Positions 26,176 through 34,767 are shown, counted from the stretch's first letter. The stretch is DNA of 64,000 nucleotides from Desulfosudis oleivorans Hxd3 (GCF_000018405.1 NC_009943.1:2297001-2361000), one strand, 5' to 3'. Made by a program: numbers and translations. The notes: generated by a model from the letters alone, not told the origin.

Positions 26176-26224
26176 GATCTTCTCCTTACTTTATGGGGTG
26201 TTAATATCTGTTTTACCTCTTATC

Positions 26225-26333
26225 AAAATCGGTATCGGGATCGCTATCGGGATCGATTGGTGTCTGCTCCTTTGACAAAAGGTTGGGGTGGAACTCTCGA
26301 CCCCGATACCGATACCGATAGCGATAGCGATTT
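26225..26333. repeat. Two hexamer arrays facing each other
   Basis: 26225-26257 (ATCGGTATCGGGATCGCTAT type) and 26298-26333 (CCCGATACCGATACCGATAG type) are in opposite orientation, separated by ~40 bp, so they can pair as a long imperfect hairpin. They fill the 205-bp gap between the histidine phosphatase and acyl-CoA dehydrogenase genes. Confidence 0.85.
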
Positions 26334-26380
26334 ATTAAAAAGGTATTTCTCTTCTACCCGCCACCTCCGACGACCATACT

Positions 26381-27091
26381 TCACCGGTAAGTGATGATCT
26401 CCCTGTCGGCGTGCATCTCCAGCCAGGGATATTCATTAAAGGACGCCATCATGATTTTTTCATGGGTACACTTGAACCGGGTCATTGATCCGTTGACCAC
26501 CTGCCAGTTGACCTGCATGGCCATGGCATCGGAAAGCCGCAGTACCTCTTGAATAGTCGCCGATATGGGGCCGCCGGAGGTAAAGACAGCCACGTTTTTT
26601 CCACGGCCGTAACGGGCCATGAGCGTTTCAACGCCCCGGATGACACGCGCCTTGAAGGCGGTCCAGGTCAACTCTGCGGGCAGATGGTGATCGCCCCCGA
26701 CCCACCGCAGCATGACCGCCTCAAAAAGTCGCTGAAACGCCTTTCGGTCGGTAAACATCAGGCCGGCATCCCGGTTGAATGCCTCGCTTTCCGCCGTCAT
26801 CACCGGAATCAGCTCCCTTAACACCGTGGTAAAATCGTATTCCGCCATTTCCGGGATTTCGACAATTTCAGGACCGGTGCCGCCTTTTTCCTGACAGGCG
26901 TCGATAAGGGGCCGGGCCGTTTGTCGGTGACGCTGCTGGGGCCCCACCAGGATCGCGTCAAAAGTCATGTGGGACGACAGCAGGTAATCGGCCAGCAGCC
27001 GGGATTGAAGCTCCCCCACCGGTGAAAGGGAGTCGTAGTCGCTTTTGCCGAAGGATGCCTGACCGTGCCTTATAAAATAGAGGATACTCAT
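26381..27091 (-). CDS. Histidine phosphatase family protein
   Basis: 236 residues of the phosphoglycerate-mutase-like branch 1. ILYFIRHGQASFG supplies the phospho-accepting His9. LVGPQQRHRQTARPL is the second conserved region, EIPEMAEYDF the acid and VAVFTSGGPISATIQ the C-terminal motif, where the usual His of (S)HG is replaced by Gly (TSGG). That substitution is odd and may mean altered activity. Members dephosphorylate small metabolites or proteins. It sits with acyl-CoA genes, and a MITE-like element follows its start. Confidence 0.8.
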   Translation of the reverse strand: MSILYFIRHGQASFGKSDYDSLSPVGELQSRLLADYLLSSHMTFDAILVGPQQRHRQTARPLIDACQEKGGTGPEIVEIPEMAEYDFTTVLRELIPVMTAESEAFNRDAGLMFTDRKAFQRLFEAVMLRWVGGDHHLPAELTWTAFKARVIRGVETLMARYGRGKNVAVFTSGGPISATIQEVLRLSDAMAMQVNWQVVNGSMTRFKCTHEKIMMASFNEYPWLEMHADREIITYR

Positions 27092-27093
27092 GC

Positions 27094-27248
27094 CTGATGC
27101 TCTCGTAAAAAGTTTATTTGGGATGGCAAAGTAAAAAGTTCAAGATCAAGGCGTCGCAAATCCCGAGAAATGAGGCGTACTTGTCGTACGCCGCAGTGAC
27201 GAGGGGTGCAGCGCAACGCAGATATTGGGCTTTTTACGAAGCCATCAT
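27094..27248. repeat. MITE-like palindromic element copy 4
   Basis: From TGATGCTCTCGTAAAAAGTT to TTTTTACGAAGCCATCAT, same orientation as copy 2 and almost identical to it. It lies directly upstream of the etfBA operator region. Confidence 0.88.
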
Positions 27249-27280
27249 TCCTGCCATCTTAGAGGAATCAAAGCGGCTGT

Positions 27281-27338
27281 CAAGAAAAAACGAACGAACG
27301 TTCGTTTTTTCTTGTAACCTGTTTTCCGCTGATATACT
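27281..27338 (+). promoter_or_regulatory. Operator palindrome and promoter of etfBA
   Basis: 15-bp inverted arms CAAGAAAAAACGAAC / GTTCGTTTTTTCTTG (27281-27295 and 27300-27314) around GAAC, with a perfect inner CGAACGTTCG. The -10 TATACT is at 27333-27338, and a CTTGTA -35-like hexamer overlaps the right arm, so a bound repressor would block the promoter. AACGAACGTTCGTT resembles operators of TetR-type acyl-CoA regulators. Confidence 0.65.
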
Positions 27339-27371
27339 ATCAAAACAAATCTACCGCAGAGGAAAGTACCC

Positions 27372-28148
27372 ATGAGAATTCTCGTATGCGTCAAGCAGGC
27401 GGCCCAGCTGACCGATCCGGAGCTGCCCGCGGAAGGCGGCACCATCCGGCTTGCCGACCTGGAACCGGAATACGATATCAACTATTACGACACCTTTGCC
27501 GTTGAAGAAGCGGTACGGCTCAAGGAGACACTGCCGGATGTGACCATTGACGCGGTCAGCGTGGGACCGGACCGGGTGGAGACCACCCTGCGCCGAGCCC
27601 TGGCACTGGGGGCCGACAACGCCATTCATGTTCATACACCGGACATGTCAATGATGCCGGCGGCAACGGTGGCACACCTGATTGACCGGTCCACGGCGGA
27701 CAGAGACTACGACCTTATCCTGGCCGGTGTGATGTCCGAAGATGCCATGCAGCGCATGACAGGCCCCATGGTGGCGGCCCTGCGCGGTCTTCCCTGCGCC
27801 ACGTCGGTGATCAAGACCCGGCTGGACATGGAAAAAAAAGCGGTCACTGTTGTGTGCGAGCTGGAAGGCGGGCTCCACGAAACCGTGGAACTGGCCCTGC
27901 CGGCCCTGGTCACGGTCCAGTCCGGCATCAACCTGCCCCGTTACGCCTCTCTGTCCAACCGGCTGCGGGCCCGGTCCCAGGCCATTGAAGTGGTCCGGGT
28001 TGATCCAGCGGACATTCCCGATACCGGGGTGGCCTTCGGTCCGCTCTTTGTTCCCGCAAAAACAGGCGGCGGCGAAATCCTGACCGGCACACCCCGGGAA
28101 AAGGCCGAAAGCCTGATTTCCCGGCTGCATGAAAAATCGATTTTGTGA
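27372..28148 (+). CDS. etfB: Electron transfer flavoprotein beta subunit
   Basis: 258 residues beginning MRILVCVKQAAQLTDPELPA. Typical features: AVEEAVRLKE, the ALALGADNAIHV loop, DLILAGVMSEDAMQRMTGPM and AATSVI-type binding near residue 145, and the C-terminal REKAESLISRLHEK. ETF accepts electrons from acyl-CoA dehydrogenases and passes them to the quinone pool. AGAGGAAAG lies 6 bp before the ATG. etfA follows with a slight overlap of open frames. In strict anaerobes ETF may also bifurcate electrons, but the neighbours here point to beta-oxidation. Confidence 0.92.
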   Translation: MRILVCVKQAAQLTDPELPAEGGTIRLADLEPEYDINYYDTFAVEEAVRLKETLPDVTIDAVSVGPDRVETTLRRALALGADNAIHVHTPDMSMMPAATVAHLIDRSTADRDYDLILAGVMSEDAMQRMTGPMVAALRGLPCATSVIKTRLDMEKKAVTVVCELEGGLHETVELALPALVTVQSGINLPRYASLSNRLRARSQAIEVVRVDPADIPDTGVAFGPLFVPAKTGGGEILTGTPREKAESLISRLHEKSIL

Positions 28149-28156
28149 GGCAGACC

Positions 28157-29140
28157 ATGAACGCCACCCTTCTGCTGATTGCCGAGACTATTGACAACCG
28201 CGTAACCGGCACAAGCCTGGAAATGACCGGCCTTGCGCAACGCCTGGCCCCAAACATGACGGCGATGTTTGCCCTTGCCGGAAGCGACATCAAAACATCA
28301 GCCGAAAAACTGGCAGCAGGCACCGGCATACCGGTAACCGCCTTTGAAGGCCCGGACCTTGCTTTTCCCAACCCGGAAATTCTGGCCGATCTTATCGGTT
28401 CACTGGTGGAGCAGACCGATGCGGAGATTGTCTGCTATCCCCACACCACCTGCGGCTGTCATGCCGCGGCCCGCACCGCCGCCCTGATGGACGCGCCCTG
28501 CGTTCCAGCGGTGGAAAGTGTCGAAAAAGAGGGAGACGCGCTTGTCTTTCGCCGTTCCGTGCACAATGGCCGGTTGAAAACCACGGCAATACCCCGGCGC
28601 CGGCCCGTTGTACTGACCCTTCTGCCCGGGGCCTTCAAGCCCGCCGGGCCACCGGCCCCATCCGACTCCCCGCCCGCCATGACCCTGCAAAAAGTTGAAA
28701 AAAAAGCGACGGGGTTTTCTCCCGTCGAATTGACACGGGAAGCCTCGGGCGATGCGGCCCTGGAGCATGCGGACATCATCGTGGCCGTGGGCCGGGGCAT
28801 TGGAGACCCGGAAAACCTCGGAATCGTCAACGACCTGGCCCGGCGCCTGCCCAACGCCGCCGTGGCCGCCTCCCGCCCCCTGTGCGACCTTCAGTGGCTC
28901 CCCTACTCCCGCCAGGTGGGCGCCACCGGCAGAACCGTCACCCCCCGGCTCTACATCGCCTGCGGCATCTCCGGTGCCCAGCAGCATGTTTACGGCATGA
29001 AGGATTCCCAGTGGATCGTGGCCGTGAACACCGATCCCCATGCCACGATCTTTTCCGTGGCCCATATCGGCGTGGTGGAGGACCTGTTGACCTTTCTTCC
29101 CCTGCTGGCCGAGGCCTATGACGAGATGAAAAAGGCCTGA
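28157..29140 (+). CDS. etfA: Electron transfer flavoprotein alpha subunit
   Basis: 327 residues from ATG 28157 (MNATLLLIAETIDNR), which has GTGAGG 7 bp upstream; the frame also offers a GTG at 28145. The C-terminal FAD-binding domain is clear: IVAVGRGIGDPENLG, VAASRPLCDLQWLPYSRQVG, TGRTVTPRLYIACGISGAQQ, and HVYGMKDSQWIVAVNTDPHA then TIFSVAHIGVVEDLL. It pairs with EtfB. Followed by a hexamer array; the gap to pstS is ~380 bp. Confidence 0.92.
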   Translation: MNATLLLIAETIDNRVTGTSLEMTGLAQRLAPNMTAMFALAGSDIKTSAEKLAAGTGIPVTAFEGPDLAFPNPEILADLIGSLVEQTDAEIVCYPHTTCGCHAAARTAALMDAPCVPAVESVEKEGDALVFRRSVHNGRLKTTAIPRRRPVVLTLLPGAFKPAGPPAPSDSPPAMTLQKVEKKATGFSPVELTREASGDAALEHADIIVAVGRGIGDPENLGIVNDLARRLPNAAVAASRPLCDLQWLPYSRQVGATGRTVTPRLYIACGISGAQQHVYGMKDSQWIVAVNTDPHATIFSVAHIGVVEDLLTFLPLLAEAYDEMKKA

Positions 29141-29160
29141 AGCCTTCATTCCTTATTTAT

Positions 29161-29196
29161 AATCGAAATCGGGATCGGGATCGGGATCGGGATCGA
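29161..29196. repeat. Hexamer array, six units
   Basis: ATCGAA, four ATCGGG, ATCGAA, with a small inverted remnant CGATACCGATTTTGAT at 29220-29235. It lies in the 29141-29521 gap, which otherwise holds only the pstS promoter. Confidence 0.85.
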
Positions 29197-29428
29197 AGTG
29201 GCGCCCGAACAAAAACGTATCGATACCGATTTTGATATGAAAGATGCTGTCGAAGTATTCAGGCTTCCATAAAAAGATCGCGGCCCGGCCTCTTGCGCCC
29301 GGCGTTCCTGTTCGTGTTTTTTAGACCCTGCTTTTTATTCAAATGTTTACTTTTATTGGGATTAAGCGTAAAAGTAAGTTTAAGATACGCACAGTCATCC
29401 GGTATTTTTCACGAAAAATTAACCTCGT

Positions 29429-29461
29429 CCTAATAATTTCCTAACATCTTCTTTTTATAAC
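29429..29461 (+). promoter_or_regulatory. Pho box and promoter of pstS
   Basis: Direct repeats CCTAATA (29429-29435) and CCTAACA (29440-29446) are separated by 4 bp, the 7+4 geometry bound by PhoB dimers. A -10-like TATAAC follows at 29456-29461, nine bases on, as in Pho promoters where the box replaces the -35. The transcript would start ~55 bp before the pstS ATG. Confidence 0.6.
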
Positions 29462-29521
29462 TTCACACAAGCGACATGTTGCACACACAACAAAACCAAA
29501 ACCATAAAAAGGAGATACACC

Positions 29522-30358
29522 ATGAAAACCGTTTTCAAGTTCTTCGCTTTGACCGCGTGCCTGCTGCTGTCGGTCAGCCTGGTCGCACCCCAGGCCATGG
29601 CCGGGCAGCTCGTCATCAAGGGTTCCACCACCGTTCTGCCCTATGCCCAGAAAGCGGCCGAGGCCTACATGAAAGCCAGGCCTGACGTAGCCGTTTCCCT
29701 GTCCGGTGGCGGTTCCGGTAACGGGATCAAGGCCATTGTGGATGGCACCACCGACATTGCCAATGCTTCGCGCTTCATCAAAGACAGCGAGGTCCAGATG
29801 GCCATGAACAAAAAACGTTACCCGGTCCCCTTCCGGGTGGCCCTGGACTGCATTGTTCCGGTGGTCCACAAGGACAACTCCGTCAAGGATCTTTCCATGG
29901 ACGATCTGAAAAACATCTATACCGGAAAAGCCAAAAACTGGAAAGAATTCGGCGGCCCCGACCTGGGTATCGTGGTGGTGTCCCGTGACACCTCCTCCGG
30001 CACCTACGAAGTCTGGGAAGAGCTGGTGCTGAGAAAAGAGATGGTCACTCCCAGGGCACTGACCGTTGCCTCCAATGGGGCCATGGTCCAGACCGTGGCC
30101 GGCACCAAGGGCGCCATCGGCTATATCGGCATGGGCTACCTCAACGATGCGATCAAGCAGTTAACGGTAAACAGTGTGCTGGGCACGGAAGAGACCACCC
30201 GCAGCGGCCAGTACGCCATCAGCCGGCCCCTTTTCATGTTCACCAACGGCTGGCCCACTGGCGTGCCCCTGGACTTTATCAACTTTATATTCTCCCCAAC
30301 CGGCCAGAAACTGGCACGGGAAGTGGGCAATGTGCCGGTGTTTAACCCGGGCAATTAA
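29522..30358 (+). CDS. pstS: Phosphate ABC transporter, substrate-binding protein
   Basis: 278 residues: a signal peptide (FFALTACLLLSVSLVAPQAMA, cut after AMA), then QLVIKGSTTVLPYAQKAAEA with the phosphate-contacting STT. LSGGGSGNGIKAIVDGTTDI and VVSRDTSSGTYEVW supply the other phosphate-binding loops. It acts in the periplasm, delivering phosphate to PstCA. AAAAGGAGATACACC precedes the ATG. It heads the pst-pho operon behind a likely Pho box; a strong hairpin separates it from pstC. Confidence 0.93.
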   Translation: MKTVFKFFALTACLLLSVSLVAPQAMAGQLVIKGSTTVLPYAQKAAEAYMKARPDVAVSLSGGGSGNGIKAIVDGTTDIANASRFIKDSEVQMAMNKKRYPVPFRVALDCIVPVVHKDNSVKDLSMDDLKNIYTGKAKNWKEFGGPDLGIVVVSRDTSSGTYEVWEELVLRKEMVTPRALTVASNGAMVQTVAGTKGAIGYIGMGYLNDAIKQLTVNSVLGTEETTRSGQYAISRPLFMFTNGWPTGVPLDFINFIFSPTGQKLAREVGNVPVFNPGN

Positions 30359-30387
30359 ATGGAAACCAATTAACCGAACCAGCCCAA

Positions 30388-30482
30388 CCGGATATGTCAT
30401 GGGGCGCGCAAACAGAAAACTGTAAAAGGCGCTCTCCCCGCGGAATACAACCGATTTGCCGCGCCTTTCATGACATATCCGG
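30388..30482 (+). promoter_or_regulatory. Long hairpin between pstS and pstC
   Basis: Perfect 14-bp arms CCGGATATGTCATG (30388-30401) and CATGACATATCCGG (30469-30482), with an inner GGCGCG/CGCGCC stem. It has no T-tract. It likely protects the pstS message or reduces read-through, so that the binding protein is made in excess over the transporter. Confidence 0.75.
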
Positions 30483-30502
30483 CTTTTCGGAAAGAAAGAA
30501 AC

Positions 30503-31399
30503 ATGACATCCGCCGGCAGACGCAGCCTGAAAGAAAAAATCATCAAGTCCATTTTCCTGGGCATTGCCCTGGCGTCGATCACGACCCTGGGCCTGATCAC
30601 TGTTTTTCTTTTTTTAGAGGGGCTGCCCGTGCTGCAATATGTGTCGGTAAAAGAGCTGATCACCGGCACCCTGTGGTATCCCACCCGGGAGCCGCCCCTG
30701 TTCGGCATCCTGCCGCTGATCGTGGCATCCGGTTGTGTTACCCTTCTTTCAGCGATTTTTTCCGTCCCCCTGGGCATCATGACCGCCATCTATATCGCCG
30801 AAATCGCCGGGCCGAGAACCGCGGAAATCGTCAAGCCTACCGTGGAAATTCTTGCCTCCCTGCCCTCGGTGGTGATCGGCCTTTTCGGCCTGGTGGTGGT
30901 GGCCCCCCTGCTTCAGAGAATGTTCGGCATTCCCGTGGGGGTCAACCTGTTCAATGCCTCCCTTATGCTGGGATTCATGGCCGTGCCCACCATCTGCAGC
31001 ATCTCCGAAGATGCCATCCGCAGCGTGCCCGGCTCACTGCGGGAAGCGTCGCTGGCCCTGGGCGCCACCCACCTTGAAACCATCATCAAAATCGTGCTGC
31101 CCGCCGGGGCTTCGGGTATTGCCACAGCGGTGATTCTCGGGATGTCCCGGGCCATCGGCGAGACCATGGTGGTACTGATGGTGGCCGGTGGTGCCGCCAT
31201 GATTCCCGAATCCCTGTTTGACCCGGTGCGGCCCATGCCGGCCAGCATTGCCGCGGAAATGGCCGAGGCCCCCTTTCGGGGCAGCCATTATCATGCCCTG
31301 TTTGCCATCGGCGCGGTGCTGTTCTTTTTTACCCTGGTATTCAACCTGACCGCCGACTACCTGTCCAGCCGGTATAAACGCAAGCAATTAAGTGGATAG
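30503..31399 (+). CDS. pstC: Phosphate ABC transporter permease PstC
   Basis: 298 residues from ATG 30503 (MTSAGRRSLKEKIIK), after GAAAGAAAG. About six membrane helices are visible, beginning IFLGIALASITTLGLITVFL. The permease EAA-type loop [20 protein letters not shown] couples to the ATPase, and SRAIGETMVVLMVAGG is the conserved PstC segment. The frame is open to 30470, but that ATG lies in the hairpin arm. It pairs with PstA to form the inner-membrane phosphate channel. Confidence 0.92.
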   Translation: MTSAGRRSLKEKIIKSIFLGIALASITTLGLITVFLFLEGLPVLQYVSVKELITGTLWYPTREPPLFGILPLIVASGCVTLLSAIFSVPLGIMTAIYIAEIAGPRTAEIVKPTVEILASLPSVVIGLFGLVVVAPLLQRMFGIPVGVNLFNASLMLGFMAVPTICSISEDAIRSVPGSLREASLALGATHLETIIKIVLPAGASGIATAVILGMSRAIGETMVVLMVAGGAAMIPESLFDPVRPMPASIAAEMAEAPFRGSHYHALFAIGAVLFFFTLVFNLTADYLSSRYKRKQLSG

Positions 31400-31408
31400 C
31401 GCAAGACC

Positions 31409-32293
31409 ATGAACACCATCCATCAAAAACCTGCCGGACTTCAAAAACGGCGCCTGCTTGAGGGCCTGTTTTTCTGGCTGTTCCGGGGCGCCGCCGTGGT
31501 CAACGGCCTTGCCCTCTTTGTTGTCGGTTATTTTGTCATCTCCAACGGGGCGGAAGCCATCAGCTGGGAGTTTCTCACTCAGCCGCCTACCGACTCCATG
31601 ACAAAAGGCGGCATCTTCCCCTGCATCCTGGGCACATTCTACCTGGCCGCCGGCGCCATTTGCTTTGCCCTGCCTATTGGTGTGGCATCGGCCGTTTATA
31701 TGAATGAATACGCCGCAAAGGGCCGGGTGCTGCGCATCATCCGGTTCGGCATCAACAACCTGGCCGGGGTTCCCTCCATCGTGTTCGGCCTGTTCGGCCT
31801 GGCTTTTTTCTGTATCGTGCTCGGTTTGGGTGTCAGCCTTCTGGCCGGCATCCTGACCCTGGGTGTGCTCACCCTGCCCGTAATCATCGGCGCCACCGAA
31901 GAGGCGTTAAAAGCCGTGCCGGACGACTATCGCAAGGCATCCCTGGCCCTGGGCGCCACCCAGTGGCAGACCATCTACCGGGTGGTGCTGCCGGCGGCCA
32001 TACCTGAAATTCTTACCGGCGCCATTCTCGGCCTGAGCCGGGCCGCCGGAGAGACCGCGCCCATCATGTTTACGGCAGCGGTTTTCTTCACCCCGGTTCT
32101 TCCGTCTTCGCTGTTTGACGAAGTCATGGCCCTGCCCTATCATATCTATGTACTGGCCACGGCGGGAACGGATATCGCCCTGACCCGGCCCTTACAATAT
32201 GGTACCGCTCTTGTACTGATTGTCCTGGTATGCGGCATGAACCTGTTTGCCATCATCACCCGGTCTAAAATGCGAAAAAAGCTGAAAGGATAA
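31409..32293 (+). CDS. pstA: Phosphate ABC transporter permease PstA
   Basis: 294 residues; six predicted helices. The EAA loop is [20 protein letters not shown], and [19 protein letters not shown] is the conserved PstA motif. [20 protein letters not shown] lies near residue 68. The gene starts 9 bp after pstC and ends 13 bp before pstB. It forms the second half of the phosphate channel. Confidence 0.92.
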   Translation: MNTIHQKPAGLQKRRLLEGLFFWLFRGAAVVNGLALFVVGYFVISNGAEAISWEFLTQPPTDSMTKGGIFPCILGTFYLAAGAICFALPIGVASAVYMNEYAAKGRVLRIIRFGINNLAGVPSIVFGLFGLAFFCIVLGLGVSLLAGILTLGVLTLPVIIGATEEALKAVPDDYRKASLALGATQWQTIYRVVLPAAIPEILTGAILGLSRAAGETAPIMFTAAVFFTPVLPSSLFDEVMALPYHIYVLATAGTDIALTRPLQYGTALVLIVLVCGMNLFAIITRSKMRKKLKG

Positions 32294-32306
32294 CACAGGA
32301 GTTCCC

Positions 32307-33062
32307 ATGCCGATCAAAATGTCCGCAAATCATTTGTCTTTTTTTTACGGCGACTTTGAAGCCCTTTCCGATATCACGCTGGATTTCGAACAAAACCAGG
32401 TTACGGCCCTGATCGGGCCGTCGGGTTGCGGCAAGAGTACCTTTCTGCGCTGCCTGAACCGCATGAACGATCTGATTCCCGGCACCCGGGTGGAGGGCGA
32501 GATCACCCTGGACGGCCAGCCGGTCTACGGCTCCCGGGTGGACGTGGTCAACCTGCGCCGCATGGTGGGCATGGTGTTTCAGAAACCCAACCCCTTTCCC
32601 AAGACCATATTTGAAAATATCGCCTACGGCCTGCGCATCAACGGTGTAAAGGATAAATCCCTGATTGCCAACAAGGTGGAAGAGAGCCTGAAGCAGGCGG
32701 CGCTGTGGGAGGAGGTCAAGGACCGGTTGTCGGCATCAGCTTTAGGCCTTTCCGGAGGCCAGCAGCAACGGCTCTGCATTGCACGGGCACTGGCTGTTGA
32801 GCCGGAAGTCCTGCTGATGGATGAACCGGCCTCGGCCCTGGATCCCATTGCCACTCAGAAAATCGAGGAACTGATCCACCTGCTCAAGGCGTCATACACC
32901 ATCATCATCGTGACCCATAATATGCAGCAGGCGGCCCGGGTGTCGGACACCACGGCTTTCTTCTATATAGGTAAATTGATCGAGACCGGTGAAACCGACG
33001 TGATCTTCACGCGGCCGGAGAAAAAACAGACGGAAGATTATATTACCGGGCGGTTTGGATAG
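32307..33062 (+). CDS. pstB: Phosphate ABC transporter ATPase
   Basis: 251 residues with Walker [10 protein letters not shown] (37-45), Q-loop in [20 protein letters not shown], signature [15 protein letters not shown] near 148 and Walker [14 protein letters not shown]. The pattern KPNPFP is particular to PstB. It drives phosphate import and, in Pho signalling, relays transporter state to PhoU and PhoR. CACAGGAG lies before the ATG. A hexamer hairpin region and phoU follow. Confidence 0.94.
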   Translation: MPIKMSANHLSFFYGDFEALSDITLDFEQNQVTALIGPSGCGKSTFLRCLNRMNDLIPGTRVEGEITLDGQPVYGSRVDVVNLRRMVGMVFQKPNPFPKTIFENIAYGLRINGVKDKSLIANKVEESLKQAALWEEVKDRLSASALGLSGGQQQRLCIARALAVEPEVLLMDEPASALDPIATQKIEELIHLLKASYTIIIVTHNMQQAARVSDTTAFFYIGKLIETGETDVIFTRPEKKQTEDYITGRFG

Positions 33063-33084
33063 ATAGAAAACATATAATACACTA

Positions 33085-33167
33085 TATCGAAATCGGGATC
33101 GCTATCGGGATCGAATATTGTTGCTTTTTCGATACCGATCCCGATTTCGATAACGATTTCGATCGGC
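33085..33167. repeat. Hexamer arrays forming an inverted repeat
   Basis: 33085-33116 (ATATCGAAATCGGGATCG and on) faces 33131-33167 (CGATACCGATCCCGATTTCG and on). TATCGAAATCGGGATCG and CGATCCCGATTTCGATA are exact reverse complements, so a 17-bp stem can form between pstB and phoU. Confidence 0.85.
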
Positions 33168-33248
33168 AGAGGCTGCAACAGAAGATTGATTATCTAAATT
33201 CTTAATAGCAATTGCTTGACACAAAGCATAAACTTCTAAGGATACCCC

Positions 33249-33929
33249 ATGACCAAACATTTTGAAACCGAACTGGCCGCCATCAAACGGCAAATTCTTG
33301 ATCTGGGCGCCATGACCGAGGACCGCCTCAACAAGGCCGTCACCGCCGTGTGCGAAAGCCGGCGGGACCTGGCCGAACAGATCATCGCCACCGACTATGA
33401 AATCGATGACCTGGAGGTTGAAATCGAGGAGGATTGCCTCAAGATCATTGCCCTGCACCAGCCCGTGGCCATTGACCTGCGGTTTTTGGTGGTGACCATC
33501 AAGATCAACAACGACCTGGAACGTATCGCCGATGAGGCGGTCAATATCGCCCAGCGGGTCCAGGCCATTGCCGGCAAGCAGGCTACCGGGTTCTATTACG
33601 ACTACGCGCCCATGGGGAAAAAGGTGAAAAGCATGGTTCAGAAAAGCCTCAACGCCTTTGTGCAGAAAGATGCCGAGGCGGCCAAGGCGGTGCTGTTTGC
33701 CGATGATGAAATCGATATGCTGCGGGGCGAAATTTACGATATTTTAAAAGGCACCGGTGACACGGGCAATATCATGGATACCGAATACCTGCTCAACATG
33801 TTCCTGATATCCCGTCACCTGGAGCGGATTGCCGATCACGCCACCAATATCGCCGAAGAGGTGATTTACATGGTGGAGGGAGAAATCGTCCGGCATGCCC
33901 ATGGAAACATACTGTCAAAAAAAGAGTGA
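33249..33929 (+). CDS. phoU: Phosphate signalling protein PhoU
   Basis: 226 residues, two PhoU three-helix repeats. The metal-binding acidic patches are seen in DLRFLVVTIKINNDLERIAD (first repeat) and YLLNMFLISRHLERIADHAT then NIAEEVIYMVEGE (second). PhoU links PstB and PhoR and keeps PhoR inactive when phosphate is ample. It is 186 bp after pstB across a repeat hairpin and 12 bp before phoB. Confidence 0.93.
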   Translation: MTKHFETELAAIKRQILDLGAMTEDRLNKAVTAVCESRRDLAEQIIATDYEIDDLEVEIEEDCLKIIALHQPVAIDLRFLVVTIKINNDLERIADEAVNIAQRVQAIAGKQATGFYYDYAPMGKKVKSMVQKSLNAFVQKDAEAAKAVLFADDEIDMLRGEIYDILKGTGDTGNIMDTEYLLNMFLISRHLERIADHATNIAEEVIYMVEGEIVRHAHGNILSKKE

Positions 33930-33941
33930 CCGGGGACAACC

Positions 33942-34643
33942 ATGGCAAAAGAAAAAATCCTGATCGTGGATGATGAAAAAGACATCCTCGAGCTGCTTCG
34001 GCTCAGCCTGGAACGGGACGGCTACCAGGTGGCGTGCGCGGAATCCGGGGAAAAGGCCCTGGAAATTGTTTTATCCGGCCGGCCGGACCTGGTGGTGCTG
34101 GACCTGATGCTGCCGGGCATCGACGGTCTTGAAGTGGCCAGGGCGATTCGAAACGACGACCGGATACAGGGGACCCCGATTTTGATGCTGTCGGCAAAAG
34201 GGGAAGAGTCGGACATTATCACCGGCCTTGAACTGGGGGCTGACGACTACATCACCAAGCCCTTTTCCCCGAAAATACTGATTGCCCGCATTCGCTCTGT
34301 TTTACGAAGGCAGCAGGCAAAAGCCGCGCCACCGGACCCCGGCCGGACCATCGCCGTTTCCGGCATCACCATCCATCCCCGGAAACACACCGTGGAAGTG
34401 AATGGGAAAAAAATTGACCTGACCCCGTCGGAATTTGATATCCTGTCTTTTCTTGCTTCCCGGCCCGGGCTGGTGTTCACCCGATGGCAGATCGTGGACA
34501 AGATCCGTGGAGAGCACTACGCCGTCACCGACAGAAGCGTGGATGTACTGATCTCCGGGCTTCGAAAGAAACTGGAGGATTACGGCGAATATATCGAAAC
34601 AGTCCGCGGCGTGGGGTACCGGTTCAGGGAAATCGAGGAATGA
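33942..34643 (+). CDS. phoB: Phosphate regulon response regulator PhoB
   Basis: 233 residues. Receiver domain with D10/D11, phospho-acceptor D54 in VVLDLMLPGIDG, T/S in LMLSAKGE and K106 in DDYITKPFSP. The C-terminal winged helix is of the OmpR type (DRSVDVLISGLRKKLEDYG, ETVRGVGYRF). It activates pho genes through 7+4 bp direct repeats. The gene is part of the pst-pho cluster; phoR follows after a CACGAAG hairpin. Confidence 0.92.
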   Translation: MAKEKILIVDDEKDILELLRLSLERDGYQVACAESGEKALEIVLSGRPDLVVLDLMLPGIDGLEVARAIRNDDRIQGTPILMLSAKGEESDIITGLELGADDYITKPFSPKILIARIRSVLRRQQAKAAPPDPGRTIAVSGITIHPRKHTVEVNGKKIDLTPSEFDILSFLASRPGLVFTRWQIVDKIRGEHYAVTDRSVDVLISGLRKKLEDYGEYIETVRGVGYRFREIEE

Positions 34644-34695
34644 CGAGCGGATCCAAGTTTTTCGATTACGGCCGTCTGAATCGGGCATGTGTTTC

Positions 34696-34767
34696 AACAC
34701 GAAGAACACGAAGCACACGAAGATACTTGCTCTTCGTGAACTTCGTGTGCTTCGTGCCCTTCGTGTT
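34696..34767. repeat. CACGAAG hairpin between phoB and phoR
   Basis: Three 9-mers of the form NNCACGAAG (AACACGAAG, AACACGAAG, CACACGAAG) are followed by four reverse-complement units ending CTTCGTGTT, forming a long stem. The same unit family occurs at 45319-45425. It may partly terminate transcription before phoR. Confidence 0.8.

Noticed and set aside
26381-29140. etfBA as part of an electron-bifurcating Fix/Bcd complex
   Set aside because: No FixC/FixX or Bcd-type caffeyl or crotonyl partner genes lie beside it; a beta-oxidation role with the nearby dehydrogenase is simpler.
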